Source: Planctomycetia bacterium (lineage in GTDB: Bacteria > Planctomycetota > MHYJ01 > WSZJ01). From it: a stretch of 37,226 nucleotides of DNA. The notes under the pieces are model-generated. The model worked only from the letters and a program-made list of their open reading frames with translations. It had not been told where the DNA came from and did not search any database. The stretch covers positions 1 through 37,226 of the forward strand of contig JADLHC010000044.1 in assembly GCA_020849035.1 (NCBI GenBank), given 5' to 3'. Below, one piece after another: positions 25,208-33,538 of this stretch. The position numbers were made by a program, and so were the translations under genes. Positions within the stretch are counted from its first letter, which is position 1. Each line of letters opens with the position of its first letter.

Positions 25208-27289
25208 CTACCGGGCGAATCGCAGCTCGAGCGTTTCGCCGCCCCTCAGGACCTTGAGGCCGAGCAGGCACTCCGCCGGATCGCCGCCGTCCTGCAGGCT
25301 CGTCGCCAGGCCGAACTCCCCCCAGATCGGGACGTCTCCCGTCGTCCGGCCGCCCTTCCCTTCCCACGTCGAGACGGTCTTCCAGAGGATATCGCCGGCC
25401 TGGAGGCCGAGGCGGCCGGCGGGCGAGTCGGGTGTGACGGCGCGGACGATGGCGCCGCACTCGATGAGGAAGCGCTCGCGGTCGAGCGCGGCGAGGTCGG
25501 CGAGTTCGAGGCCGAAGGCGGCCACGCGGGCGCGTTCCCCGCGGCGTCTCTCCTCCATCGCGGAGCCGGCGGGCGCTTCGCGACGGTTGTTCGGGATGCC
25601 CTCCAGTTCCTCGTGAAGCGTGGCGAAGGCCGCGTCGCTCATGGCGGCGGCCGCGGACAGGGAAACGGAAGACCAGCTCCAGGCGCCCGGGCCTGTGGAG
25701 CGGTAGCACCACGCGTCCAGCGCGAGCGCCTCTTCCCCCCAGCGCCCCGTGACCGCGGACCGCAGCGCCGCGGGGCTCGCGGAGTCCATCAGCACGGCGT
25801 GCAGCTCGTCGGGCGTCGGCCAGGGCGGGAGCAGTCCGTCGAGCCCGACGGGCGCGAGCTTGTCCAGCGCGCCCGACACCGCCTCGGACTCGCGCTGCAC
25901 GCGCCACGCGGCCTTCCTGTCCCCGCGCCGCGCGGCGCGCGCCAGTTCCCACGCGGTCCCGAGCCGCGTCGCCGCGGCCAGCATCGCGGAGCGCTTCTCC
26001 GCCCCCGGCTCCATGCGCCACGCCGCCCACAGGTCCGCCATCGCCGCGTGCATCTCGCGCCACGCGCCGAGCCATGCCTCGCCGAGGACCTCCGAGTCCA
26101 GCACCTCGACGAGTTCCGCCGGCTGCGGCGCGAACCGCGGCGTCTCCATCCGCATCGGGTCCTCCGGCTCCGACGCGTCCGGCAGGCGCGGCGCGCGGAC
26201 CTTCAGGCGGACGCGGGATTGCGGGGCGGAGGAGGCGGGGGCGCCCTTGAGAAGGAACGCGCCGAAGTTCGCGGCGTCGGCGGCGGGGAGCCCCTCGAGG
26301 CCGCGGGCGATCGTGAGCGACTCGTTCCAGGCCCGGAGGCGCTCGGCCGCCGGGTTCCACATCGTCTGTTTCGGCATGTGGTCCCACGCGGTCACGTTGC
26401 ACACAAAGACGCCGCCGTCGCGGCGGAAGAGGAATCCCTCGAGGATGGTCTCGACGCGCTCCTCCGTTTCCGTCGCCGGCGGCGGGGCGGGCGTTTCGGC
26501 CACCGCCGGGGGCGCGGGAGCCTCGGTCCTGGACCCGCCCGTGTCCGCCGCCTCGCCGCTCGCCCCAGGCCGCTCGCCGCTTCCCTCTGCATCCCAGAAC
26601 GCCTTCCGTGCGGCCACCGCCAGCAGCAGCGCGAGCAGCGCCCCGCCCGCGATCGCCGCGACGGGCAGCCGCACGGACGGACGCGCCGCGCCCGTCGCCG
26701 CCGACCCCGGCGCCTGCCTCAGCCCCAGCAGCCTCCCCTTCAGTCCCGCGGGCACCGCTTCCTCCGCCCCGCATTTCGCCAACTCGCTCTCCAGCATCGC
26801 GAGGAGCCCCGCGAAGGCGGCGGCGGCCAGCGCCGTGCGAAGGCGCCCGAGCGCCGCGTTCAGGCGGCTCGACACGGTCCCCGCGGGCACGTCCAGGGCC
26901 GCGGCCGTCTCCTCCTTCGTGAGCCCGTGGAAGTAGTGCATCTCCACCGCGAGCCGCTGCTCGTCCGGCAGCTCCGCCACCTTCGCCCTCAGCTCCGCCC
27001 GCGCCGCCTGTTCCACCGGATCCATGACCGCCTCCTCCCGCGTCGCCGCCCGCTCCCGTTTCTCACGCCGCCCCGCGGACCGTTTCTGGTCCAGCGCCGC
27101 GTTCACCGCCGCGCGCGCCACGAACGCCTTGAGATTCGCGGCGCGCTCCAGCGCGGCAGGGTCGCGGAGAAACCGGAGGTAGAGATCCTGCACGGCGTCC
27201 TCGGCGGAAGCGTCGTCGCGCAGGACGGAGCGGGCGACGCGGAAGGCGAGGGCGTGGTGATCGCGGACGAGCTGTTCCCAGGTGGGCAT
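25208..27289 (-). CDS. Membrane-tethered ECF sigma factor with outer domain and PDZ (paralogue A)
   Basis: This encodes 693 residues. The start is ATG 27289, preceded by AAGGAA; it aligns with the other two paralogues, unlike the longer frame. Residues 5-150 are sigma regions 2 and 4 (VRDHHALAFRVARSVLRD, SAEDAVQDLYLRFL; HTH LTKEETAAALDVPAGTVSSRL). A hydrophobic Ala-rich segment (158-170) and one membrane helix (about 206-228) follow. The outer part starts with EGFLFRRDGGVFVCN and has a shared domain (VLGEAWLGAWREM, AWRVQRESE, GRWGEEAL). The C-terminus (about 605-693) is a PDZ-like domain (IVRAVTPDSPAGRLGLQAGDILW). No separate anti-sigma gene is next to it. It is the last of three tandem paralogues. 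Confidence 0.88.
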   Translation of the reverse strand: MPTWEQLVRDHHALAFRVARSVLRDDASAEDAVQDLYLRFLRDPAALERAANLKAFVARAAVNAALDQKRSAGRREKRERAATREEAVMDPVEQAARAELRAKVAELPDEQRLAVEMHYFHGLTKEETAAALDVPAGTVSSRLNAALGRLRTALAAAAFAGLLAMLESELAKCGAEEAVPAGLKGRLLGLRQAPGSAATGAARPSVRLPVAAIAGGALLALLLAVAARKAFWDAEGSGERPGASGEAADTGGSRTEAPAPPAVAETPAPPPATETEERVETILEGFLFRRDGGVFVCNVTAWDHMPKQTMWNPAAERLRAWNESLTIARGLEGLPAADAANFGAFLLKGAPASSAPQSRVRLKVRAPRLPDASEPEDPMRMETPRFAPQPAELVEVLDSEVLGEAWLGAWREMHAAMADLWAAWRMEPGAEKRSAMLAAATRLGTAWELARAARRGDRKAAWRVQRESEAVSGALDKLAPVGLDGLLPPWPTPDELHAVLMDSASPAALRSAVTGRWGEEALALDAWCYRSTGPGAWSWSSVSLSAAAAMSDAAFATLHEELEGIPNNRREAPAGSAMEERRRGERARVAAFGLELADLAALDRERFLIECGAIVRAVTPDSPAGRLGLQAGDILWKTVSTWEGKGGRTTGDVPIWGEFGLATSLQDGGDPAECLLGLKVLRGGETLELRFAR

Positions 27290-27310
27290 GATCGGTTCCT
27301 TACGGGGTCC

Positions 27311-27324
27311 GATCATACGACGCC
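27311..27324 (-). promoter_or_regulatory. GGCGTCGTATGATC element upstream of paralogue A
   Basis: On the minus strand GGCGTCGTATG ends 24 nt before the ATG at 27289. The same 11-mer ends 25 nt before paralogue C, and GGCGTCGTC sits at the equivalent place before paralogue B. It contains TATGAT, and also CGTAT, like an ECF -10 element. It is a candidate promoter, possibly autoregulated. Confidence 0.4.
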
Positions 27325-27350
27325 GGCGGGGGCGGGGGCTGGTCGGCGGC

Positions 27351-29312
27351 TTACCAGTTTTTCACGGATTCTGTCGCGCGGGTGGATTCCACCGTGAGCT
27401 GGAAGTCCGCGGGCGGAAGCGCGACGAGCTCGGACAGGGTGTGGTCGGCGCTCTCGATCACCCGCTCCCCGGGCACGCCTGTGCGGACGAGCGCCGCGGG
27501 CACCGTGAGGAGGAGGGCCTCTTCGCCCCAGCGCGAGACCACGGCGACGCGCAGGTCGTCCGGTCCCGCGGCGCCGAGGACGACCTCGCGGAGCTCGGCG
27601 GCCGTCGGCATTCCCGGGAGGAAGGACGCGAGACCTTCGGCGGCGAGGGCGGGGACGGCGGCGGCGGCGAAGCGGTGCTCCATGCGGACGCGCCACGCCG
27701 CGGGCGACTGTCCGGCGCGGGCGAGGCGGGCGCGCTGGAGGGCCTCGCCGAGGCGGGCGGCGGCCGCGTTGCGGGTCTCAGGGTCGACGACGTCGGGCCT
27801 GAGGAGTGTCGCAGCCGCCAGGAAGAGGTCGCGCCAGGCCTCGAGCCAGGCGTCGTTGAGGGTCTCGACCTCGAGCACGTCGAGGACGGTCGCGGCGGCG
27901 GCCTCCGGCTCCTCGCGCCGGACCCGCTGGCGGAAAGACTCGACGATGTCGCGGGCGGCGGCCTCGTGAAGCTCGATGTCGGGCCCGGGCGCGAATTCGA
28001 GTTCACGGACGGTCTCGACCACGCCGTCCTGCGTGAGCGCGTCGCCCGAGAGCTGGACGGACCAGTAGGCGCGCACCGCGGTGGAACCCTCGGTCCCCGC
28101 GGGCGGCGCGTCGATCTGCGCGACCAGCGCCGCGGCTTCGCGGGACGACGCCTGCCACACCCACACGTTCTCCGGGGGGAGCTTCTGCTGCTCCTGGTCC
28201 ACGAGCACGAGCTGCACGGCCGCGGCCGTCCGCACGCGGAGCCTCACGCGGGTGCGGGGGGCCGAGGAAGCGGGGGCGCCGCCTTCGAGGAACGGCGAGA
28301 AGTCCGTGGAGTCCGGCAGCGGCCAGCTCTCAAGCCCGCCGCCCGAGAGGCGCCAGAGGCGGCCGGCGGACGTGCGGGTCCCGGGCGCGCCGGGATCGGG
28401 CACGACTTCGCCCGCGAGAAAGACGCCCTCCGGGGTGCGGAACAGGAATCCCTCGATCGTCTCTTCGACTTCGGGGATCGCGGCGGCGGCGTTGTGGCAG
28501 CCCGGGCCCGGGTTCCCGCCGGGCGGCTCAGGCGCGGGAGGGACGGCCGCATCCGTCGCCGCCCGTTGAACCTCCGCGATCTCCGCGCGCACCTCGCCCG
28601 GCTCGCCGGCGTCCCCGGTCTCCGCAGGCCGGATCCACCGCGCCGTCGTGATCGCCAGCAGCAGCGCGACCGCCATCGCCACCATGCCCTTCACCGCGCG
28701 CGGCAGCGGCCGCAGCTCCGGCGCGCCGGCCACGTGCGTCCGCGGCAGGTCCCGCAACCGCTTCTCCAGCCCCGCCGGCACAGGCGCCGCTTCCAGCCGC
28801 GACAGCTCGCTCTCCAGCTTCGCGAGGACGGCGACGAACGCGGCCGCGGAGAGCCAGCGGCGAAGGGTGGCGAGGGCGTCGCTGAGGCGGCGGGAGGCGG
28901 TGCCGCGGGGGACGTCGAGGGCCTGGGCGGTTTCGGCGATGGTGAGGCCCTGGAAGAAGTGGAGGTCGACGGCCTGGCGGTGGATTTCCGGGAGGCGTGC
29001 GACGGTGTCGCGCAGTTCGCGGCGGAACGCGGCCTCGACGGGGTCCATCGCGACGCTCCTTTCGCACACGGCGGATTCCCGGGCCGCGCGCCGCAGGCCG
29101 GCCTTCCGCACGTCGAGCGCGCGGTGAAGGGCGGCGCGGCACGCCACGGCGCGGAGGCTGTCCGCGCGGGCGACGGCCTGGGGGTTCCGGAGGAAGGCGA
29201 GGAAGACGTCCTGGGCGACGTCCTCGGCGGCGGCGGGGTCGCGCAGGACGCCGAGGGCGACGCGATAGACGGTCGCGTGGTGGTCGCGGAGGAGGTCGGC
29301 CCAGGCGCTCAT
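27351..29312 (-). CDS. Membrane-tethered ECF sigma factor with outer domain, no PDZ (paralogue B)
   Basis: This encodes 653 residues from ATG 29312 with CCGGAGA upstream. Residues 4-155 are sigma regions 2 and 4 (AAAEDVAQDVFLAFL; HTH LTIAETAQALDVPRGTASRRL). The Ala-rich segment and one membrane helix (about 206-226, VKGMVAMAVALLLAITTARW) follow. The outer part shares EGFLFRTPEGVFLAGEV, GAPASSAPRTRVRLRVR, LNDAWLEAWRDL, AWRVRMEH and SRWGEEALLL with paralogue A. It then stops with no PDZ domain (ends TRATESVKNW). The loss of the PDZ domain may mean a different activating protease or a dead family member. Confidence 0.87.
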   Translation of the reverse strand: MSAWADLLRDHHATVYRVALGVLRDPAAAEDVAQDVFLAFLRNPQAVARADSLRAVACRAALHRALDVRKAGLRRAARESAVCERSVAMDPVEAAFRRELRDTVARLPEIHRQAVDLHFFQGLTIAETAQALDVPRGTASRRLSDALATLRRWLSAAAFVAVLAKLESELSRLEAAPVPAGLEKRLRDLPRTHVAGAPELRPLPRAVKGMVAMAVALLLAITTARWIRPAETGDAGEPGEVRAEIAEVQRAATDAAVPPAPEPPGGNPGPGCHNAAAAIPEVEETIEGFLFRTPEGVFLAGEVVPDPGAPGTRTSAGRLWRLSGGGLESWPLPDSTDFSPFLEGGAPASSAPRTRVRLRVRTAAAVQLVLVDQEQQKLPPENVWVWQASSREAAALVAQIDAPPAGTEGSTAVRAYWSVQLSGDALTQDGVVETVRELEFAPGPDIELHEAAARDIVESFRQRVRREEPEAAAATVLDVLEVETLNDAWLEAWRDLFLAAATLLRPDVVDPETRNAAAARLGEALQRARLARAGQSPAAWRVRMEHRFAAAAVPALAAEGLASFLPGMPTAAELREVVLGAAGPDDLRVAVVSRWGEEALLLTVPAALVRTGVPGERVIESADHTLSELVALPPADFQLTVESTRATESVKNW

Positions 29313-29394
29313 GGCTGTCTCCGGTGGGATTCCGGCAGGGAGACGACGCCGCGGGGCGAATGGCTCGCCGGAATCCGGAATTCCCGGCGGACGG

Positions 29395-31203
29395 TCACAG
29401 GTCCACCCGGACGACGAGGGCGTCGAGGCCGCGGACGATTTCGAACTCGAGGCCGGAGCCGCCGCTCTCGAGAAGGTCCTCGAACAGGGCGGCGACGTCC
29501 GCGGGGCGCAGGATGTCGCGCGGCGCGGACCGCCCGGCGCCCGCCAGCGGCGTCATGCGCCAGACGATGTCGCCGGCGCGCAGCCCCGCCCGGTCCGCCG
29601 CCGAACCCGGCGCGACCGCCACGATCCGCGCGCCGCCGCGGAGCGCGAGGGCGCCGCGCGCCACCTGCGGCAGGTGCTCCAGCTCCAGCCCCGCCGCCCG
29701 CGCGGCCTCCAGGTCACCCGCCTCCTCCGGACCCTCCGGGAACTCCTCCTCCAGCCCCAGGCACGCCAGCGCGCCCGCCGACGCAATCTCGACTTCGCTC
29801 TCCCGCCGGACCCGCCACGCCGCCGCCGACTCGCCCCGCCGCGCGTCGCGCGCTCGCTGAAGCGCCGCGGCCAGCTCCCCGGCCGCCGCCAGCGCGTCCG
29901 CCCGCCGCCGCGGCCCCGGAGGCAGGTCGAACGCCTCCCGCAGCGCGGCGTTGGCGCGAAGCGCGTCGCGCCAGGCCGCGAGCCAGGCGTCGCCCAGCAC
30001 TTCGGCTTCCTCGATCTCCACGGCCTCGGCGAGCCCGGCCGCCTCGTCGACCCACGCCGCGCGGACGACGAGGCGCGCGCGGGGAAGGGCCGCCGCGCCG
30101 TCGAGGCCGTCGAGCCACGAGGTGAAATCGGCGACGGTTCCCGCGGGCATCCGGTCCAGTTCCGGGGAGCGCGCGAGCCGGAAGGCGCGCCGTGCGCCCG
30201 TGAAATCCTCCCCGGGGAGCAGGCAGAACGACGGTCCCGCCGCGAGCAGCGTCTCGCCCGTGGCGGGCCCATCGACCTTGCGCGGCTCGCGGACCGCGGG
30301 CTCGACGAGCCGGTAGCCGTCCCCGTCCGCCACGAGGAACCCCTCGGCGCGGAACAGCTCGCCGCGCGCGCGCCCCGCCGCCCGTCCGGCCGGCGACGCC
30401 GCCGCCTCGCGGCCGCGCGCCGCCGTCTCCGCCGCGGGCCCGCCCTCCGCCGCCCTTCGCGCTTCGTCCTGCGCCGCGATCTCCACGCGATCGCCCTCCC
30501 CGCCCTCCGTCTCCAGCGCCTGCCTCATCCAGATCGAGATCAGCACCGCCGCCGCCATCGCCCCCGCCGCCGCCACACCCCACTTCCCTCTCCCCGTCCC
30601 CCTCCCGACTCCCGTCTCCCATCTCCCGTCTCCCATCTCCCTCCGCCGCGACACCACCCGCTCCGCCAACCCACCCGTGTCTCCCGCGGCCACCGCCTCG
30701 TCCTCCAGCACCCCGCACAACACCACGAACGACGCCGCCCCCAGCCACCGCCGCAGCCGCTTCAGCCCCGTCTCCAGCCGGTTGCACACCGTCCCCACCG
30801 ACACCCGCATCTCCGCCGCCGCTTCCCGCACCGTCAGCCCGCGGAAGAACCGCGCGGCCACCGCGTCGCGCTCGGCCCGCGGCAGCGCCTCGACGCTCCG
30901 CCGGATCTCCTCGTGCGCCGCCGAAGACAGCGGGTCGAGATCGCGCGGCGCCTGCGGGAACGCCGCCTCGCGCCGCTCCCGCCGCTCGCGCTCCCGGATC
31001 CGGTCCAGCGCCCGGTTGATCGCCGCCCGGCACAGGAACGACCGCACGTTCCCCGCCCCGTCCAGCGCGCGCGGGTTCTGCAGGAGGTGCAGGAAAAGAT
31101 CCTGCGCGACGTCCTCCGCCGCCGCGCGGTCGCCGAGGATGCGCAGCGCGACCCCGGTGACGACCGGGAGGTGCTCGCGGACGAGGGTTTCCCAGGGGCT
31201 CAT
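29395..31203 (-). CDS. Membrane-tethered ECF sigma factor with outer domain and PDZ (paralogue C)
   Basis: This encodes 602 residues; the start at 31203 matches the paralogues. Sigma regions 2 and 4 cover 4-155 (AAAEDVAQDLFLHLLQNP; HTH LTVREAAAEMRVSVGTVCNRL). Before the membrane helix (about 208-228) lies a stretch encoded by heptamer repeats (MGDGRWETGVGRGTGRG). The outer part shares EGFLVADGDGYRL, VLGDAWLAAWRDA and AWRVRRESE. The RWGEEAL segment is missing. The C-terminus (about 515-602) is PDZ-like (IVAVAPGSAADRAGLRAGDIVW). It is the first of three tandem genes with gaps of 82 and 61 bp. Confidence 0.87.
   Translation of the reverse strand: MSPWETLVREHLPVVTGVALRILGDRAAAEDVAQDLFLHLLQNPRALDGAGNVRSFLCRAAINRALDRIRERERRERREAAFPQAPRDLDPLSSAAHEEIRRSVEALPRAERDAVAARFFRGLTVREAAAEMRVSVGTVCNRLETGLKRLRRWLGAASFVVLCGVLEDEAVAAGDTGGLAERVVSRRREMGDGRWETGVGRGTGRGKWGVAAAGAMAAAVLISIWMRQALETEGGEGDRVEIAAQDEARRAAEGGPAAETAARGREAAASPAGRAAGRARGELFRAEGFLVADGDGYRLVEPAVREPRKVDGPATGETLLAAGPSFCLLPGEDFTGARRAFRLARSPELDRMPAGTVADFTSWLDGLDGAAALPRARLVVRAAWVDEAAGLAEAVEIEEAEVLGDAWLAAWRDALRANAALREAFDLPPGPRRRADALAAAGELAAALQRARDARRGESAAAWRVRRESEVEIASAGALACLGLEEEFPEGPEEAGDLEAARAAGLELEHLPQVARGALALRGGARIVAVAPGSAADRAGLRAGDIVWRMTPLAGAGRSAPRDILRPADVAALFEDLLESGGSGLEFEIVRGLDALVVRVDL
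30586..30645. repeat. Alternating heptamer repeat inside sigma paralogue C
   Basis: CCCGTCT and CCCATCT alternate (30611-30638), with degenerate heptamers on both sides (CCCTCTC, CCCGTCC, CCCGACT, CCCTCCG). The period is 7, or 14 for the pair, the same design as the array at 1-124. A change of one or two heptamers would shift the reading frame between the sigma part and the membrane helix. Confidence 0.85.
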
Positions 31204-31228
31204 GGCGGTTCTCGACAGGGCCAGTAGA

Positions 31229-31239
31229 CATACGACGCC
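31229..31239 (-). promoter_or_regulatory. GGCGTCGTATG element upstream of paralogue C
   Basis: The element is identical over 11 bases to that upstream of paralogue A and at nearly the same distance (25 nt) from the start. A GAACAT about 14 nt further upstream could be an ECF-type -35 element. Confidence 0.4.
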
Positions 31240-31372
31240 GCCGGGCGGATGTTCGTACAAAATGACGTCGAGACGACAATTGCGCTTGCCGGGACCCTGA
31301 AGGTCGTCACAGCCGACAGTAACCGCCGCTGCCGGGAACTCCCGCTCGGTTGGAAGCCGGGGCTGCGTCGGC

Positions 31373-31872
31373 CTACTTGGGCGCGACAAATACTGGTTTG
31401 CCGTTCTCATCGCGGATCTTCACGGTGGCCCGTCCATCTTCTTCCGTTGCGATGAGAACGCGGGCTTCGCCGGAGGGTGGCTTCAGAATGATGCCGGCGC
31501 CCTTGCGATCGCTCGCGATCAGAGTGAAAGTGCGGCCGGACGCATGACCAGCCCTTCGTAGTCCTCGTAGAGTTCAAGCGTAATTCCGGAGTTACCCTCC
31601 AGGAAATAGACCTCCGGCAGATCCGCCTTGTCGAGCGCCACTCGAAGTCGCGGATGGCCCTCTCTCGTAAGCAAAGAGATCGAGACATCCCCTTCGTCGG
31701 TGCGAACGCGCATCCGCGGTCGCCCCGACTCATCCACCACCGTCAACGCCCGCGTCGTGACCTGGTCGAGCGTTCCGTTGTCGCAAGATCCCGTACAACA
31801 ACCCGAGAGGACCGCGAGGAGTCCGAGGGTTGCCGGGATCCGCATCCGGCGATCCGCCGTTCTTGCTGTCAT
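31373..31872 (-). pseudogene. Small lipoprotein L1, frameshifted
   Basis: ATG 31872 follows a strong GGAGGTGA. A signal peptide with a Cys-rich lipobox region (LLAVLSGCCTGSC) leads into short beta repeats of the form DESGRPRMRV, TREGHPRLRV and EDYEGLVMR. The frame then stops at TGA near 31519. A one-base shift near 31525-31540 restores a convincing continuation: SGRTFTLIASDRKGAG, SGEARVLIATEEDGRATVKI and DENGKPVFVAPK with stop at 31373. The full product would be about 166 residues. It starts 5 bp after the 470-residue gene P1. It is either broken or a sequencing error, and is a relative of L2 and L3. Confidence 0.7.
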
Positions 31873-31877
31873 CGTGT

Positions 31878-33290
31878 TCACCTCCGAAGCTCCTGCAGCC
31901 TGTTGAAGATGTCCTTTGAAATTTCCTGGTCGGTCCATGAATCCGGCACATCGAGAGCCGAGTTCTCGATCGCGTCAATGAGACCCGACGCGGCGGAGTC
32001 CCATCCAAGGAAGTCCTCGAACCCTCCCTTGGCGAAGTCCAGGAAGTCACGAAACTCGAGGACTTTCGCGGAGACACCCGGCTCGCGCATGTCTTCGAAC
32101 GAGAACGGGAACCTGGCGGTGTCCTTTGGTTTCAAGGTCCGGGCATCGATCGCGTGCTTTTCCAGCCGATCGAGCAGTTCCTTCAGCATCCTCCTGATGA
32201 AGTTTTTCACCAGACCTGCATCGAAGGTCGTCTTGACACCACGGATGCAAACAATCCGAGGGTCTTTGCCGATTCCCTTCGGATCGACCTTCCGGAACTG
32301 TTCGAGGCGCTTTCTGAGGTGCAGGATCGCATCACGAAGTTCCTGGATCGTCGCGGCCTTCAGGAACTTCTCCGCTTTGGCTTCGAGTTCACTGCGCTGC
32401 CTGACTTGCGACGGATCGACGGCAAGTATCAGCCCCACCTCGCCCAGCACGGGTCCGGGCTCTCCCCTCTCGAGACCACCCTCGACACGAGCGGTCTCCT
32501 CTGCCGAAGTCTCCCTTGCCCACCTCTCGAGGCGCATCAACTCGAGCCCGCCGTTATGGAATCTGTTCCTCTCGTCCTGCTTCCAGTGAATGACTTCCCG
32601 CTTGATTCTGTTCGCCACTTCGGGGAAGTCCGTCGCCCACTTCGCGAGTTTCCGCGCAGCTTCCTCTCGATCCTTCCTGGCCGACTTCTTGCCCTCGGTG
32701 GTCAGAGAGATCTCCTCCCCTTCCGTCGACAGCTTCTTGACTTCCTCGTCGATTTTTCGGCCTTCCGGAGCAGCCGGATCGCATGGCGGTCCATCGCCGC
32801 GTTCATCTTCGACGAATTCAGGATCCAGCCCAGGCGCGCGCTGATCGGTGATGTACCCGGGAGATTCGAGAAAGTCTGGGTCGAGGCATGGCAGATCCTG
32901 CTCTGTGCATCGAGCTTCTTCGCCACGCTCGCCGAACTGAGGTGGCGCAGGCGCCATGAACCGAAGAGCCGGTTCAATCGTGCTGCTCTCGGGAATGGTG
33001 AGGAGGTGGTCCGACGCAACATTTTCGGCTACGGATGGAGGCCGCGTCCACGCTGCTTTCTCGATGAGCCTGCGCGCCTCACGTTGGGGTGGAAGCGCGA
33101 ACGTCGGCCCGCTCGACTGAGCGACGAACTCTGGCAGAGCCGTCGTCGGTGACTCGCCCACGGGCTTACAGACGCATGTCGCGCGCCGGTCGGCCGAGGA
33201 CGCGGAGGTCGAGGCTCCCGGCGCGGATGTATGCCCGACGTACGGGGGAGATGGAAACGTCGGCTTGGTCGGGGCCTTTGTCCTGGGCAT
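31878..33290 (-). CDS. 470-residue Pro-rich N-terminus protein P1 (cassette 1)
   Basis: This encodes 470 residues from ATG 33290 with GGAGG upstream. The N-terminus (MPRTKAPTKPTFPSPPYVGH, TSAPGA, CVCKPVGESPTTA, GPTFALPPQREARRLI) is strongly conserved with P2 at 34736. A Cys/Asp-rich segment follows (CTEQDLPCLDPDFLESPG), then a charged helical region and a second conserved block (PRIVCIRGVKTTFDAGLVKNF, then FEDMREPG). There is no signal peptide or membrane helix. No known domain recognised. The conserved N-terminus with a divergent middle and end suggests a shared targeting segment with variable payload, but this is inference. Confidence 0.82.
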   Translation of the reverse strand: MPRTKAPTKPTFPSPPYVGHTSAPGASTSASSADRRATCVCKPVGESPTTALPEFVAQSSGPTFALPPQREARRLIEKAAWTRPPSVAENVASDHLLTIPESSTIEPALRFMAPAPPQFGERGEEARCTEQDLPCLDPDFLESPGYITDQRAPGLDPEFVEDERGDGPPCDPAAPEGRKIDEEVKKLSTEGEEISLTTEGKKSARKDREEAARKLAKWATDFPEVANRIKREVIHWKQDERNRFHNGGLELMRLERWARETSAEETARVEGGLERGEPGPVLGEVGLILAVDPSQVRQRSELEAKAEKFLKAATIQELRDAILHLRKRLEQFRKVDPKGIGKDPRIVCIRGVKTTFDAGLVKNFIRRMLKELLDRLEKHAIDARTLKPKDTARFPFSFEDMREPGVSAKVLEFRDFLDFAKGGFEDFLGWDSAASGLIDAIENSALDVPDSWTDQEISKDIFNRLQELRR

Positions 33291-33367
33291 CTTGAACCTC
33301 CAGCTTGAACTGCAAGTCCTACCTCGCGCCGAATCTCCCTCTCAATGCGATCCAGCTCCTCCCGCGC

Positions 33368-33538
33368 TCAGAACCGCTCCACGATCCACGCCGACCCGTC
33401 CGCTCCTGAAACACCGATGCCCCACGGGGGAGAGCCCAGTCCGATCCACAGCCCTTGACGGCGCAACTCGCCCACGAAGTCGCGCCAGCCGCATGCTTCC
33501 AGGCTTCCAACCCCGCCTCGAAGAAACCGTCACTGAAG
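33368..33538 (-). pseudogene. Fragment X1 with C-terminus shared with X2
   Basis: Between L2 and P1 the minus strand reads EACGWRDFVGELRRQGLWIG, then LGSPPWGIGVSGADGSAWIVERF and a stop at 33368. The last 15 residues are identical to those of the ORF at 36227. Upstream, another frame looks coding (FSDGFFEAGLEAWKHAAG), so a frameshift or truncation is likely. No good start codon is present in the C-terminal frame. It is probably the broken copy of the X gene of cassette 1. Confidence 0.5.

Noticed and set aside
27282..30125. 947-residue plus-strand frame across the sigma-factor genes
   Set aside because: It is the antisense of the three sigma paralogues, with shadow composition and no domains.
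31204..31410. N-terminal extension of sigma paralogue C to 31410
   Set aside because: The added residues do not align with paralogues A and B, which start at the equivalent of 31203.
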